A stretch of DNA of 64,000 nucleotides from Torulaspora globosa (Eukaryota > Ascomycota > Saccharomycetes > Saccharomycetales > Saccharomycetaceae), in the NCBI RefSeq assembly GCF_014133895.1, contig NC_050727.1, forward strand, positions 1,426,001-1,490,000, given 5' to 3'. The stretch's first letter is position 1. Each line of letters begins with the position of its first letter. The position numbers were made by a program, and so were the translations under genes. Below, one piece after another: positions 9,577 through 19,141 of this stretch. The notes under the pieces are model-generated. The model did no database searches and was not told the origin of the DNA. It was given only the letters and a program-made list of their open reading frames with translations.

Positions 9577-10941
9577 TTAAAGCTTTTGGTACTCCAGGGA
9601 CCCTTCAAGTTTCTTAACCTCGGATACCTTTCTGACTGCTTTCATGAGATCTTCCGGTATGATATGGTCACGATCATCTCTGATTGCGAAAAATCCGGCT
9701 TCAGTCACACAGTTTCTAATATCGGCACCGTTGAAACCGTCACTCATCTTTACAGCAGCTTCGAAATCGAATTCGCCGCTTTTTTTCACATTCGCCGTAT
9801 GAATCTTGAAGATCTCTAGTCTGCCTGCCTCATTCGGCAATGGGATCTCAATCTTCCTATCCAGTCTCCCCGGTCTCAATAAGGCGGGGTCTAAAGTGTC
9901 AGGTCTGTTTGTAGCCATGATAATCTTCGTCTGACCAAGGTTGTCAAACCCATCCATCTGTGTAAGCAGTTCCATTAAAGTCCGTTGAATTTCACGGTCT
10001 GCGGAGGTACCTTCGCTGAACCTACGACCACCAATTGCATCGATCTCATCCATAAATATGATGCAGGGCTCGTGTTCTTTAGCGTACGCGAACATCTCAC
10101 GGATAATACGGGCAGACTCACCGATGTACTTGTCCACAATACCCGAGGCCGGAGAGAAGATGAAGTTTGCGCCAATGGTGGCCGCCACCGCTTTAGCCAG
10201 TAAAGTCTTACCTGTACCTGGAGGCCCGTAGAGCAAAACACCTTTTGGTGGCTTGATACCAATCCTTTGGAAGATCTCTGGGTTCTTCAATGGCAGCTCT
10301 ATCACCTCTCTCAGCTCTCTTATCTGCTCCGTCAAACCTCCTATGCCGTCAAATGATATCTCGCCTTGCTCGAAGCTTGTCATGTTATAAACCAATGGGT
10401 CTGTCTCACGGGGCAAAATCCTCATAATGGTCAAAGTAGTGATGTCCAGAGTGACTCTAACCCCTTTCTTCAATTTTGAGCGCTCTACGGAGTTCCTCAC
10501 ACCAACAATGTAACGTGGGCCCGAAGAAGCCTTCACGATGTATTTCTCCTCGGACAGCTCCTTCATGACTTCGCCGATCAATTGACCTATGCTTTGCAAC
10601 GCCTTGATGTCATTTTCTGTCTTGTCGTGCACCTTCTCCAGGTCTCGTATGGTTTGGCGGCGTTGCTTCAATTGATCATCGAACCTCCTGTGTTCCATCA
10701 ACTTCTTCTTGAACTCATTCAACGCTTTCGCACGCGCTTCCTGCTCCGGATCTAACTTTGGAGCCCCTTCATCCTCCGGCGCAGCAGGAGCAGCAGCCGC
10801 AGGCTGCTGCCCTTGCTGCTGCTGGTCTGCGTGGTTGCCGCCACTACCGTTCTCACTGCTCTTCTCCTGGTCGCCATCTTGTCCCTCTTGAGAGCGCTCG
10901 TTCTCAAAAGCAGCCATCAGCGGATCGTGTTCTTCACTCAT
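9577..10941 (-). CDS. RPT4: Rpt4, 26S proteasome base AAA-ATPase
   Basis: 454 aa from the ATG at 10941; S. cerevisiae Rpt4 is 437, and an upstream in-frame TTG is ignored. The N-terminus is acidic and rich in Gln, Ala and Pro, then comes a coiled coil (about 75-130), an OB domain and the AAA module with Walker [15 protein letters not shown] and Walker [15 protein letters not shown]. It is one of six base ATPases that unfold substrates into the 20S core. A PACE site for Rpn4 lies upstream at 11017-11025. Divergent from GCD1. Confidence 0.98.
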   Translation of the reverse strand: MSEEHDPLMAAFENERSQEGQDGDQEKSSENGSGGNHADQQQQGQQPAAAAPAAPEDEGAPKLDPEQEARAKALNEFKKKLMEHRRFDDQLKQRRQTIRDLEKVHDKTENDIKALQSIGQLIGEVMKELSEEKYIVKASSGPRYIVGVRNSVERSKLKKGVRVTLDITTLTIMRILPRETDPLVYNMTSFEQGEISFDGIGGLTEQIRELREVIELPLKNPEIFQRIGIKPPKGVLLYGPPGTGKTLLAKAVAATIGANFIFSPASGIVDKYIGESARIIREMFAYAKEHEPCIIFMDEIDAIGGRRFSEGTSADREIQRTLMELLTQMDGFDNLGQTKIIMATNRPDTLDPALLRPGRLDRKIEIPLPNEAGRLEIFKIHTANVKKSGEFDFEAAVKMSDGFNGADIRNCVTEAGFFAIRDDRDHIIPEDLMKAVRKVSEVKKLEGSLEYQKL

Positions 10942-11016
10942 CCTGATAAAGTACGTGCCACAACCGATAAGCAATCTCTACTGGCTGCAATTCTGCTTAC
11001 CGCAGCTCACTTCTTC

Positions 11017-11025
11017 GGTGGCAAA
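11017..11025 (+). promoter_or_regulatory. PACE element GGTGGCAAA (Rpn4 site)
   Basis: Exact consensus proteasome-associated control element, 76 bases upstream of the RPT4 ATG. Rpn4 drives concerted proteasome gene expression from this motif in S. cerevisiae, and it fits the downstream gene. Confidence 0.85.
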
Positions 11026-11075
11026 TCTATTGGACCTCTCTTATAGCAGAAGGGCTTAAACCATCTCCCTCAGGT

Positions 11076-11084
11076 CCGGGTAAC
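11076..11084. promoter_or_regulatory. Reb1 site CCGGGTAAC
   Basis: Extended Reb1 consensus in the RPT4/GCD1 divergent promoter, 135 bases from the RPT4 start. A second identical nonamer lies at 11267-11275. Confidence 0.65.
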
Positions 11085-11266
11085 TTGCGAATTTCCCAAA
11101 ACTCTTAAAATCCACGCCGTTGCCGCTCGCTTTCCCCAGGATCGCACTTCAGGTCCAGAATAGCCATAGTTTAGCCGACGGATCAGATCCTTTACAGTAT
11201 GTTCTTTCTTGAGCGGCTAAATAACTTGAAGTCCCAGACTTTGTTCTTTATATATGATATTGAGCG

Positions 11267-11275
11267 CCGGGTAAC
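11267..11275. promoter_or_regulatory. Reb1 site CCGGGTAAC
   Basis: Second copy of the nonamer, 118 bases upstream of the GCD1 ATG. The two sites place one Reb1 match at a similar distance from each divergent gene. Confidence 0.65.
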
Positions 11276-11392
11276 TGGTCTGAAAAATATGGAAATTAAG
11301 CAGCTTTGATGGGAAGACACTTATATACAGTAAGTCATCGATGCCTTTAGCAAGACTGTGAAGCCATTGGTGAGTGTTTTGGTTGGTTCGAA

Positions 11393-12910
11393 ATGCAGGC
11401 TTTCATTTTCTGTGGTAAAGGATCTCAATTGCAACCGTTTTCGCTGGCAGAAGTGGGAAATGGAGCTACAGGACTGCCAAAGGCATTGTTGCCGATCGGT
11501 AATAGACCAATGATCGAGTATGTGTTGGATTGGTGTGATCAGGCTGACTTTAAAGAGATCAATGTTGTGGCATCGACACACGATATTGATTTAATTAGCG
11601 AAGCTCTGCAGAGTTTTATGTCTTTGAGAGAGCAGCAATTTGATCTGCTTTCAAAGGCACTTAATGCTTCTGTACATGCGCATCATTTACAAAGGCCAAA
11701 ACCGATTAAATTTGTGAGCTCCAAGGCTAGCACCACCGGGGAATGTCTGCAAAAGGAGCTGTTGGAGCGGATCACCGGTGATTTTGCCTTGCTTCCTTGT
11801 GATTTCGTCACTGATATCCCACCTCAGATTCTGATAGATCAGTACCGTAATAGGGATTCTGAAAATATTGCGTTGACGTTTTACTACAAGAACAACCTGG
11901 AGAACGCTGATAAGAAGCAGACGACCAAGCAGGCTTTCACTGTTTATTCGGATAACGAGGGAAGCGATTCGCAACCGGTTCTGCTGGATGTGTACCCTAC
12001 CGAGGATGTTAAGAAATCCAAGTATCTGCAGATAAGGACACATTTGCTGTGGAAGTATCCAAATGCTACGGTTTCGACAAAGCTGGTCAATTCTTTCATC
12101 TGCTTCTGCGCATATGAACTTTGCCAACTGCTGTCCGATAAAAAGACAGAAGACGATGAAAAGAACGATGGAGATGATGACGAGGCTCCAGCCGCTAAAC
12201 CAAATGCGACCGCTATAAAGCCAAGCTATTTCAAGAATGAGAACGAATTGACAAAAGACCGTATCAGCTGTAATAAATCTCTGGGAAAGATCTTCAGAGA
12301 TTTAGCCAGGCGCTCCTGGCAACACTCAAAAAGTAGAGAAACTGTTGGTATGTTTATCTTGCCAGACGTCGGTACGTTCATCAGAGCAAACAATTTGAAT
12401 GCATACACAGAAGCAAATAGATTTCTGCTCAGGATAAAAGCCCAAACTTTGGCCACAAATGCACAGACCACAACCGCCTCAGCTTCTGCAATTGGCGCTG
12501 ATGCGATCATTGGCCCAGATTGCACGATATTGGAGAGAAGTAACATCAAGCTATCTGCCGTCGACGCAGGATGTGTGATAGGCAACCGCTGTCATATCGC
12601 AGGTTCTATCCTACATGCCAACGTCACGATTGAGGACGAAGTTACATTAGAGAATGTTATTGTGGGTCCCAACGCTGTTATCGGCAAGAAAAGCAAGCTG
12701 ACAAACTGCTACGTGGAGGGGTCGTTTGTGGTCGAGGCTAGGACTGTGCTGAAAGGCGAGACATTAACCAGGATGTCTCTAGAATCTGAGGAAGAATCCA
12801 ACGATGATGAGGCAATTTCGTCCGATAGTGGGGAGGATGGTGACTATCCAGAAAGCTACTATGACGAGGACGATGATGCATTCGGAGATGATGATTTTTT
12901 CCAGCGTTAG
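11393..12910 (+). CDS. GCD1: Gcd1, eIF2B gamma subunit
   Basis: 505 aa; S. cerevisiae Gcd1 is about 578. The N-terminal nucleotidyltransferase-like domain (about 1-230) starts MQAFIFCGKG and includes LPKALLPIGNRPMIEYVLDW. A left-handed beta-helix of hexapeptide repeats follows (about 360-455, for example IGADAIIGPDCTILERS). The last 45 residues are very acidic and end DDDFFQR. With the epsilon subunit it forms the catalytic subcomplex that exchanges GDP for GTP on eIF2. A charged low-complexity insert is near 248-270. Confidence 0.95.
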   Translation: MQAFIFCGKGSQLQPFSLAEVGNGATGLPKALLPIGNRPMIEYVLDWCDQADFKEINVVASTHDIDLISEALQSFMSLREQQFDLLSKALNASVHAHHLQRPKPIKFVSSKASTTGECLQKELLERITGDFALLPCDFVTDIPPQILIDQYRNRDSENIALTFYYKNNLENADKKQTTKQAFTVYSDNEGSDSQPVLLDVYPTEDVKKSKYLQIRTHLLWKYPNATVSTKLVNSFICFCAYELCQLLSDKKTEDDEKNDGDDDEAPAAKPNATAIKPSYFKNENELTKDRISCNKSLGKIFRDLARRSWQHSKSRETVGMFILPDVGTFIRANNLNAYTEANRFLLRIKAQTLATNAQTTTASASAIGADAIIGPDCTILERSNIKLSAVDAGCVIGNRCHIAGSILHANVTIEDEVTLENVIVGPNAVIGKKSKLTNCYVEGSFVVEARTVLKGETLTRMSLESEEESNDDEAISSDSGEDGDYPESYYDEDDDAFGDDDFFQR

Positions 12911-13270
12911 TACGTAAGTGTAGTGATAAACCGCAATAAGCAGTCCTAAGAACAGGCATATCAGATTTTTCTATATCAGCGCCGCTTCAGCTTTCATGTT
13001 TTCCATGGCTGTGGAATGTGCACTATGCCCACACAAAGGTAAAATTGAAGTTGGGAACCATTATAATTGGGAACTATGTTCTTAGAATGCCATTATGTCC
13101 ATATATACAAGCATGACATCTATATTATTAGTCAAACTGTGGCACACTAATCCCATGGATCTAAGCCCAGTAGTTTTTAGCCACGACGCAAAAAGTCTTT
13201 TCGTCATATTTTAATGCCAGTCCTGAATTGGTCCATAGAGTTTTTCTTGTGTTTGAGATGAATTTGAAAC
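12911..13270. other. Convergent 3' region between GCD1 and COX10
   Basis: 360 bases between two stop codons. AT-rich stretches fit mRNA 3' ends on both strands. Nothing else was recognised. Confidence 0.6.
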
Positions 13271-14596
13271 CTACGAATCTTCTTTGTCCTGCGTTAGCCA
13301 GTCCCAACGTCCTTTCTTATGCAAAATTGCCAAGATCAAAACAGCTGGCAAATGCAGAACGCTTACAAAAAAAGTCTTCCTGGCATAGGAGTTAGCCAAC
13401 ATCAAGCCTTTTTCCGGCCTTATGCTGTTCTTGAAAGACTTCGAGTAGTTTCGCCTTTGCTGCCAGTAGAATTTGAATGCCCAAAAAGACATCCATGCAT
13501 TGATTAACCCAGAGTCAATTTGATAATACCAATCCGTTATGCCGTAGTATGAAAAGCCAAAACAAATGGGGAACATGAGTAAAGAGTATCGCAGAGCCAC
13601 GCGGGCATTCAATAGAGGATTTTTCCAGGCTGTCATCACATAGCCTGCGTTCTTGTACTCATTCTTGATGTTGTGGCTAAGAGTGTTGAAATGCGGGAAT
13701 TGCCAAGCATACAACAAACCTGCTACACACCAGGCACCTGGATGTGACAAGGGACTCGCAGCAGCCCAGCCCATCAATGGTGGAAGTGCCCCGACTACCG
13801 CGCCGACCCATGTGTTAATAATATGCTTCCTCTTCAAAGACGTGTAAATCCAGGCATATAATACTATGTTGGCAGCACCGAGAAAGGCCACAGTCGGATT
13901 AACCCCAGCATACAGAACCGATGTACCTACTGTACCTGCGATAGCTGCAAACTTATATGCCTGAGGCGGTGTCACAAGTCCCCTCACTACAGGCCTAGCC
14001 TGAGTTCTGATCATCTGTCTATCAAACTCCGGCTCTCTGCCCATGTTGATAGCGTTAGCTGAGGCTGAACATAACGTCGTACCTACCGTCAGACACAACA
14101 GCTCACTTATCGATGCCGCGTAAGGAGAAATAGCATATGAGCATATCGCACTCAACATCACCAGCATAGTCAATCTCGGCTTAGTCAGCTGTACGTATGG
14201 ATCGATGACCTGCTTCTTAAAATTCACTTCTTTCTTGCTTGCCAAGGCCTCCCGTTCGGCCTTTCTGACTTTACGATCTACCACTTTCACTGAAAACGGT
14301 AGCTTAGGATCAGTTTCCTCTACTAAACTGCTGACATCGGTAGTGCATCTCAATGCCTTAGCAGCCGTCTCGGTTAGATCTCCAGCACATCTCTTTCGAG
14401 GAATATTTGGTGTAAATTCTATCGGAGCAGTATTCAGGTGTTGGTTTAATATGCTTCTGCAAGTCTTGAAACCTCGTAGTGAGGATATTCGACCGGTATT
14501 CACGGTTTTCAAGCGCGTTGCATAGTTCAATGGGCTTGTTCTAATAACCTTGAAGCATCTGATTGCATGAAAATTAGCAACCGGCATTAAAGACAT
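13271..14596 (-). CDS. COX10: Cox10, heme A: farnesyltransferase
   Basis: 441 aa; S. cerevisiae Cox10 is 462. A basic N-terminal region of about 130 residues is probably the mitochondrial presequence. A UbiA prenyltransferase domain with about seven to nine membrane spans follows. Visible motifs are NAINMGREPEFDRQMIRTQA (prenyl diphosphate-binding region, about residues 188-207) and MGWAAASP. It farnesylates protoheme to heme O in the inner membrane for cytochrome oxidase assembly. In S. cerevisiae COX10 neighbours MRPL40; here MRPL40, HNT3, RPT4 and GCD1 are interleaved, as expected before the genome duplication. Confidence 0.97.
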   Translation of the reverse strand: MSLMPVANFHAIRCFKVIRTSPLNYATRLKTVNTGRISSLRGFKTCRSILNQHLNTAPIEFTPNIPRKRCAGDLTETAAKALRCTTDVSSLVEETDPKLPFSVKVVDRKVRKAEREALASKKEVNFKKQVIDPYVQLTKPRLTMLVMLSAICSYAISPYAASISELLCLTVGTTLCSASANAINMGREPEFDRQMIRTQARPVVRGLVTPPQAYKFAAIAGTVGTSVLYAGVNPTVAFLGAANIVLYAWIYTSLKRKHIINTWVGAVVGALPPLMGWAAASPLSHPGAWCVAGLLYAWQFPHFNTLSHNIKNEYKNAGYVMTAWKNPLLNARVALRYSLLMFPICFGFSYYGITDWYYQIDSGLINAWMSFWAFKFYWQQRRNYSKSFKNSIRPEKGLMLANSYARKTFFVSVLHLPAVLILAILHKKGRWDWLTQDKEDS

Positions 14597-14786
14597 TCGA
14601 GCAGATCCTAAACGCCAATTGTTGCTGCCAAATGATACCTCTCAACTCCTTTCACCGGTCGAGCTTGGTTTAATTTATCCTTCAAAGATATCGAAATTTT
14701 CCTTTAAGATTGAGAAAAGCTCACTCTGCAGTCGATTGCAAGAGATAAAATACACAAGTGCTTGATCTACGAATCTAGCTGATAGC

Positions 14787-15779
14787 TTACGTACTAGGCG
14801 CTGCGGCCTCTTCCTCTTTGAGAAGTTTCTTCTCCTGCTCCAGCTTGTCGGCCTCTAGCTTCCTGGTCCTCTCCTGCAGTTTTCTGTTCTGTATCTTGTT
14901 GTCGATCAAATCGTCGAATGCTATGATGGATCTCACCAGATTAGCCACGTAGATGACCATAAGCTCATCGTTCGTCTTGACGGTCAGCGCCTTTTGCAGG
15001 TTGTTGGAAGAACTACGCACGTCTGCGCTTTTACCGTTCATCTCGTCCTCGTTCGGAGACCCCAAATTTGGCAAGAGATTGAACACGTCCTGCAGTTTAC
15101 CGAGGATCGTATGGTTGACGGGCAGCTTGCCGTCGATGACTTTGTTCAGGTAGCTTACGATGTCTCTCAGCTTCCTCTGCAGACCTTTCAAGGATTTCAA
15201 CTGATTGGTCAACCTTATAGACAGTCCGCCGGCAGCCTGGTCGCGCACGTCCCTCAGCAGATGCTCAACACCAATCTCTTCTGCCTCCTCGGCCTCTATC
15301 GTGCAAGGCAGATGGATAAAAGTTTTCTCCGTCGAGGTACCGTCGTCCTTAACCTGCTCCACTGCCACATATGCGTCAGTGGGCAGGCCGACGCCCTGCT
15401 GTTTTACATCCACAATCAGCAATAGTGGATTTGTGCTTGCGTATTTCTTGAACAGTTCGTTGATCTTCAGATCGGACGCCTTCAGCTTCGGCCCACTGTG
15501 ATACCAACCAATCAGTTTCTCCTTTGCATTAATTTTCTTGCACATTTCGTTCATATTTTCGATGTAATTGTGATCCAGGAACCACACATCCGGGTTCTTC
15601 TCATCTTCCTCAAACGGCAAAGCAAATGAATTCGTCACTTTCAAAGTAGACGTCGAAGCATCTCCCAATATCACTCCCACACATCTCTTGTTCTCCGGCG
15701 TGTTTGTACGTTGGTAATGATCCAAAACCGACAGCAGAACCAATGGAGCTACCGTTACGCCTTCGTAGCTTACCGACAT
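14787..15779 (-). CDS. RPN8: Rpn8, 26S proteasome lid MPN subunit
   Basis: 330 aa from the ATG at 15779 ([17 protein letters not shown]); an upstream TTG frame adds four residues and is rejected. S. cerevisiae Rpn8 is 338. The MPN domain (about 8-145) contains [14 protein letters not shown] and [20 protein letters not shown]. The JAMM zinc ligands of the active partner Rpn11 are absent, as is normal for Rpn8. The C-terminal helices join the lid bundle. The region around residues 150-215 is almost identical to the S. cerevisiae protein. A variant PACE-like site is upstream. Confidence 0.98.
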   Translation of the reverse strand: MSVSYEGVTVAPLVLLSVLDHYQRTNTPENKRCVGVILGDASTSTLKVTNSFALPFEEDEKNPDVWFLDHNYIENMNEMCKKINAKEKLIGWYHSGPKLKASDLKINELFKKYASTNPLLLIVDVKQQGVGLPTDAYVAVEQVKDDGTSTEKTFIHLPCTIEAEEAEEIGVEHLLRDVRDQAAGGLSIRLTNQLKSLKGLQRKLRDIVSYLNKVIDGKLPVNHTILGKLQDVFNLLPNLGSPNEDEMNGKSADVRSSSNNLQKALTVKTNDELMVIYVANLVRSIIAFDDLIDNKIQNRKLQERTRKLEADKLEQEKKLLKEEEAAAPST

Positions 15780-15863
15780 CACCTCAATCAACTCAATTGA
15801 CCACCCTAGAACCCTGGCCTTCGCCTCTTCCTCGCTTAAAGTGGTGATTCTCAGCTTGCAAGG

Positions 15864-15872
15864 TTCGCCACT
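15864..15872 (-). promoter_or_regulatory. PACE-like element (AGTGGCGAA on the minus strand)
   Basis: Two changes from GGTGGCAAA, at the first and seventh positions; 85-93 bases upstream of the RPN8 ATG in the promoter shared with GPN2. Single variants of PACE at such positions are known to be tolerated by Rpn4, but this double variant is an inference. Confidence 0.4.
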
Positions 15873-15999
15873 GAACTTGATACCCTTCTATAAGCTTCTT
15901 CGTTCGAAACGATTTTTCATAGCCATATAACGACTGTCTTCGATGAGATGAGTAGCTGAGAGTTTAGGACTAGATAGATCGCGAGAGGATCGTTTTGAG

Positions 16000-17043
16000 A
16001 TGCCATTTGGTCAGATTGTGATTGGGCCGCCCGGTTCTGGGAAATCTACGTACTGCAATGGGTGCCAGCAGTTTTTCAGCGCTGTTGGGAGACACGTTCA
16101 AGTGGTGAACATGGATCCGGCTAATGACGCGCTACCATATCCTTGCTCGGTGGACATCAGGGACTTCATCACTCTGGAGGAAATCATGCAGGAGCAGCAG
16201 CTGGGCCCTAATGGAGGACTGATGTATGCGGTAGAATCGCTGGACAAATCGATCGACCTGTTCGTGTTGCAAGTCAAGTCTGTGGTACAGGAAGAAAAGG
16301 CATACGTTGTGTTTGATTGTCCCGGCCAGGTGGAGCTGTTTACGCACCACTCTTCGCTGTTCCGGATTTTCAAGAGGCTGGAGAAGGAGCTACACCTGAG
16401 GCTCTGTGTGGTCAACCTCATGGACTGTTTCTACATCACTTCTCCGTCACAGTACGTTTCCGTGGTTCTGCTGGCGCTGAGATCGATGCTGATGATGGAT
16501 CTTCCACAGATCAACGTGTTCTCCAAGATCGACATGCTCAAGTCGTATGGGGAGCTGCCGTTCAGACTGGATTTCTACACCGAGGTGCAGGATCTCGAGC
16601 ATCTGCAGCCGCTGATAGAGTCGCACGACAGCGGTCTGCTCGCGAAGCGATACCACAGGCTCACTGAGACCATAAGCGAGATAGTGCAGGATTTCAACTT
16701 GGTCTCCTTCGAAGTGCTGTGCGTCGACGACAAGGAAAGCATGATCAACCTGCAAAGCGTGATAGATAAGGCCAACGGCTACATCTTCGGTGCCTCGGAG
16801 ATCGGCGGCGACACGGTGTGGGCCGAGGCCACCAGAGAGGGAGCCGTTCTGTCCAACTACGATGCGCAGGACAGATGGATTGACAACAAAGAAATGTACG
16901 ACAAGATGGAGCTCGAGCGACAACAACAACTGCTCAAAGAGAAAGAGCTGCAAGACAAGGAAGTCGATGTCGACAACGATGACGAGTGGGAACGAGCACT
17001 CAAGGACTGGGAACAGAAACAAGGCGTGGATTATGTTAGGTGA
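16000..17043 (+). CDS. GPN2: Gpn2, GPN-loop GTPase
   Basis: 347 aa, the same length as S. cerevisiae Gpn2 (YOR262W). The P-loop GPPGSGKSTYCNG is at about residues 9-21, and the family Gly-Pro-Asn motif is in QLGPNGGLMYAVES (about 67-80). Switch region DCPGQVELFTHHS is near 105. The C-terminus is a charged helix. GPN GTPases help assemble and import RNA polymerases II and III. Codons are GC-rich, which leaves long open antisense frames that are not genes. Divergent from RPN8. Confidence 0.97.
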   Translation: MPFGQIVIGPPGSGKSTYCNGCQQFFSAVGRHVQVVNMDPANDALPYPCSVDIRDFITLEEIMQEQQLGPNGGLMYAVESLDKSIDLFVLQVKSVVQEEKAYVVFDCPGQVELFTHHSSLFRIFKRLEKELHLRLCVVNLMDCFYITSPSQYVSVVLLALRSMLMMDLPQINVFSKIDMLKSYGELPFRLDFYTEVQDLEHLQPLIESHDSGLLAKRYHRLTETISEIVQDFNLVSFEVLCVDDKESMINLQSVIDKANGYIFGASEIGGDTVWAEATREGAVLSNYDAQDRWIDNKEMYDKMELERQQQLLKEKELQDKEVDVDNDDEWERALKDWEQKQGVDYVR

Positions 17044-17073
17044 TCTGTTAAGCATTGGACCACGTGACCTAGT

Positions 17074-17114
17074 CCAGCCTTCTTGTTTTCTAAGTGCTAA
17101 CTGATTTACCAGCC
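17074..17114 (+). promoter_or_regulatory. Two CCAGC cores upstream of DSE3 (possible Ace2/Swi5 sites)
   Basis: CCAGC occurs at 17074-17078 and again at 17109-17113, about 250-290 bases before the DSE3 ATG. Ace2 and Swi5 bind RRCCAGCR-like sites, and DSE3 of S. cerevisiae is a daughter-specific Ace2 target. The flanking purines are not ideal in either copy, so this is tentative. A CACGTG also sits at 17061-17066. Confidence 0.4.
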
Positions 17115-17290
17115 ATTGCAGATCAATTCTCGAGGACAGCGGAAGCCATTGAAGCCAATCCAGGTGCCATAGCCCCTGGTAATGCAGTGGCGGGCTATTT
17201 TGGTGCAAAACGGCCGCACTAATTTATTTTGATCATGCAAAATTCGTCTCAGAAGCGATCAGGATATATAAGGCCATTCTTCAAGGCTCT

Positions 17291-17312
17291 AAACTAGCTT
17301 ATCAGCTAGTTT
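17291..17312. repeat. Perfect inverted repeat, 9-base arms, in the DSE3 leader
   Basis: AAACTAGCT (17291-17299) and AGCTAGTTT (17304-17312) are exact reverse complements separated by TATC. It ends 53 bases before the DSE3 ATG, so it is either a dimeric protein site or a stem-loop in the 5' UTR. Confidence 0.6.
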
Positions 17313-17365
17313 GGCGATCGAAAAAAAATACTTGGTCTCAGTCTCAAGCTTTAATTTGTGCTGCG

Positions 17366-18412
17366 ATGCCTAGAAAATTCTTGGGTCAAAAAATTGAGCG
17401 AGACATTGATTGCTTGCGTCCTTCCTCTGTGACATTGACTGCCGACGACTTGCGAAGCATACCTCCGTTTCCGGCTGATCCCGATGAAGAAGGAGAGAAC
17501 AGGCCCACGGGCAAGATTTCGAGGAAATTTGGTGGAACGATAAGGTTGAAGAAGAGGCTTCAGTCCGTGCCTGAACTATTCTTGCATGATTTGAAGAAGA
17601 AACCGACGAGATCGAGGACCGAGCAGAGGACTACTTCGAAAGGAATCAAGCCTTCAAGAGATTTTCTCCCCACGGTAAAAGAAGATGATTCGCGCTTCAC
17701 CGTTGGCGCGCTCGACAAGGTCTTTGTTTCGGAGCCTATTGTTATGCCTGTCATGGTCGGGTCCGACAGACATCCTTTGACCCAGCATGCTAATAAATCC
17801 GCAAGTGGTAGCGAGTTGCTCTTTGACGAAATCATTTCAGCATACTGTGGTGGGTGCAGGGTCCCCAAACTGCTGGACACGGAGATCGATCGCGTACTGG
17901 CGCATTTGAGTCACAATCAGGTAGGGAAGAAGCGTGCCGGAACCGCATTACCCAAAATATACGATGCTGAGAGCTTGCAGCCTATATCGCGTGTTCCTGA
18001 CCCTGAGTCGCCTGTCATGGTGGAAAAAATCTCGAGTCCCGAATACACCGGCAGTTCGTCAGATCATTGGAGCTCTGGAGACGAGTTCTCGGAGATTTCC
18101 GGCTTAGACGGTGACAACTATGTCACTGCCATAAACTCTCTACGATCCACCAACTGCTCATCATCCTCAGTAGACGCCCTAAGCACAAAGCACCAAATAC
18201 AGCCCGTCAAGCTATGGAGAAGCCGAATAACGCCCGGGAAGCTATTTTTGCAAGATAACAAGTCGCTGCTTAGCGAAGCAATGCATGACGACCAAGACAT
18301 TCAAGATCCCAGGATATCGGGACCCTCCGCCATGCAATTGCTGTGCGACAAGATCGAGTCCGTAGATATAGCGAGCTCTAGCAGCAGCCTCTACAGCGAA
18401 CACAGGACGTGA
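17366..18412 (+). CDS. DSE3: Dse3, daughter-cell-specific protein
   Basis: 348 aa; S. cerevisiae Dse3 is about 430. The N-terminus MPRKFLGQKIERDID plus RPSSVTLTADDL closely follows the S. cerevisiae protein; the rest is low-complexity and Ser-rich with short conserved islands such as GKISRKFGGTIRLKK. No known enzymatic domain was seen. In S. cerevisiae the protein is made in daughter cells and may act at the septum, but its molecular role is unknown. The position between GPN2 and RBL2 is syntenic with YOR264W. Confidence 0.88.
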   Translation: MPRKFLGQKIERDIDCLRPSSVTLTADDLRSIPPFPADPDEEGENRPTGKISRKFGGTIRLKKRLQSVPELFLHDLKKKPTRSRTEQRTTSKGIKPSRDFLPTVKEDDSRFTVGALDKVFVSEPIVMPVMVGSDRHPLTQHANKSASGSELLFDEIISAYCGGCRVPKLLDTEIDRVLAHLSHNQVGKKRAGTALPKIYDAESLQPISRVPDPESPVMVEKISSPEYTGSSSDHWSSGDEFSEISGLDGDNYVTAINSLRSTNCSSSSVDALSTKHQIQPVKLWRSRITPGKLFLQDNKSLLSEAMHDDQDIQDPRISGPSAMQLLCDKIESVDIASSSSSLYSEHRT

Positions 18413-18563
18413 TAGATGGACCTACACTTCACATTGACCTTTGCAAGCATCTATACCTATCATTACTCACGTTAATTTGTTTCTATTCCCACTGTTTACA
18501 CTACTTAGTCTAACAGATCCACAGCAGTTAACGCAATAGTAGGCCGTCTCTCCCTGTACCATT

Positions 18564-18890
18564 ATGTCCCCTACCCAGCTGGAAATCAAGGCCAGGGCAT
18601 TGCAAAGACTGGTGAAAGAAGAGGGCTACTATCAACAGGAATTGAAGGAACAGACTGAACTGGTTGAGAAGCTCAAGAAGGACAAAGATCTCGATCCATA
18701 TGACCTGAAGAAGCAAGAAGAGGTGCAAAAGGATACCGAGAAGCTGTTGCCTACGTTATACCAGAAGATCAGGGAGTTCAAAGAGAACCTGGAACAATTT
18801 TTGGAGTCCTACCAAGGCAGCGAGAGCGTAGAGGGCGCCAAATCTGCCATTGACAGTGCTAATGAGCTTCTGAAGACCCGCGATAATTGA
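18564..18890 (+). CDS. RBL2: Rbl2, tubulin-binding cofactor A
   Basis: 108 aa; S. cerevisiae Rbl2 is 106. The protein is a three-helix bundle of highly charged heptads, with the family start SPTQLEIKARALQRLVKEE. Cofactor A captures free beta-tubulin during tubulin folding. CIN2, encoding cofactor C, is in the same window at 58174 but is not linked functionally by position. The leader holds nothing special. Confidence 0.96.
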   Translation: MSPTQLEIKARALQRLVKEEGYYQQELKEQTELVEKLKKDKDLDPYDLKKQEEVQKDTEKLLPTLYQKIREFKENLEQFLESYQGSESVEGAKSAIDSANELLKTRDN

Positions 18891-19141
18891 AATGGCATGT
18901 TATCTGCAGTTATTTTGCTGGAGTTCGCTGAACACCGTTCCAGAACTCGCTGGAGCCCGGAGCTTCGCTAAGTAGTAAAGCTAGAGATGAAGAAGAGATC
19001 GATCGGGTTCCAGACCCGGTAGGTGGTCTATAGCGACTAGTTAGTGGATTTATTTGTAAGTCTTCAAGGTCGAGCACTATGAAATAAGAAAAAGTGAAAA
19101 ATTTCAGCAGCTCATCGCCAAACGTACCATAAGAAAGCCCT

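Larger units (their letters stand above)
10942..11392. other. Divergent RPT4/GCD1 promoter region
   Basis: 451 bases. It contains the PACE site (11017-11025) near RPT4 and two CCGGGTAAC Reb1 matches (11076-11084, 11267-11275). An AT-rich TATATATGATAT stretch near 11250 may serve GCD1. No RNA gene was seen. Confidence 0.7.

Noticed and set aside
16447..17208. 253-codon minus-strand frame antisense to GPN2
   Set aside because: Shadow of a GC-rich conserved gene; no domain seen.
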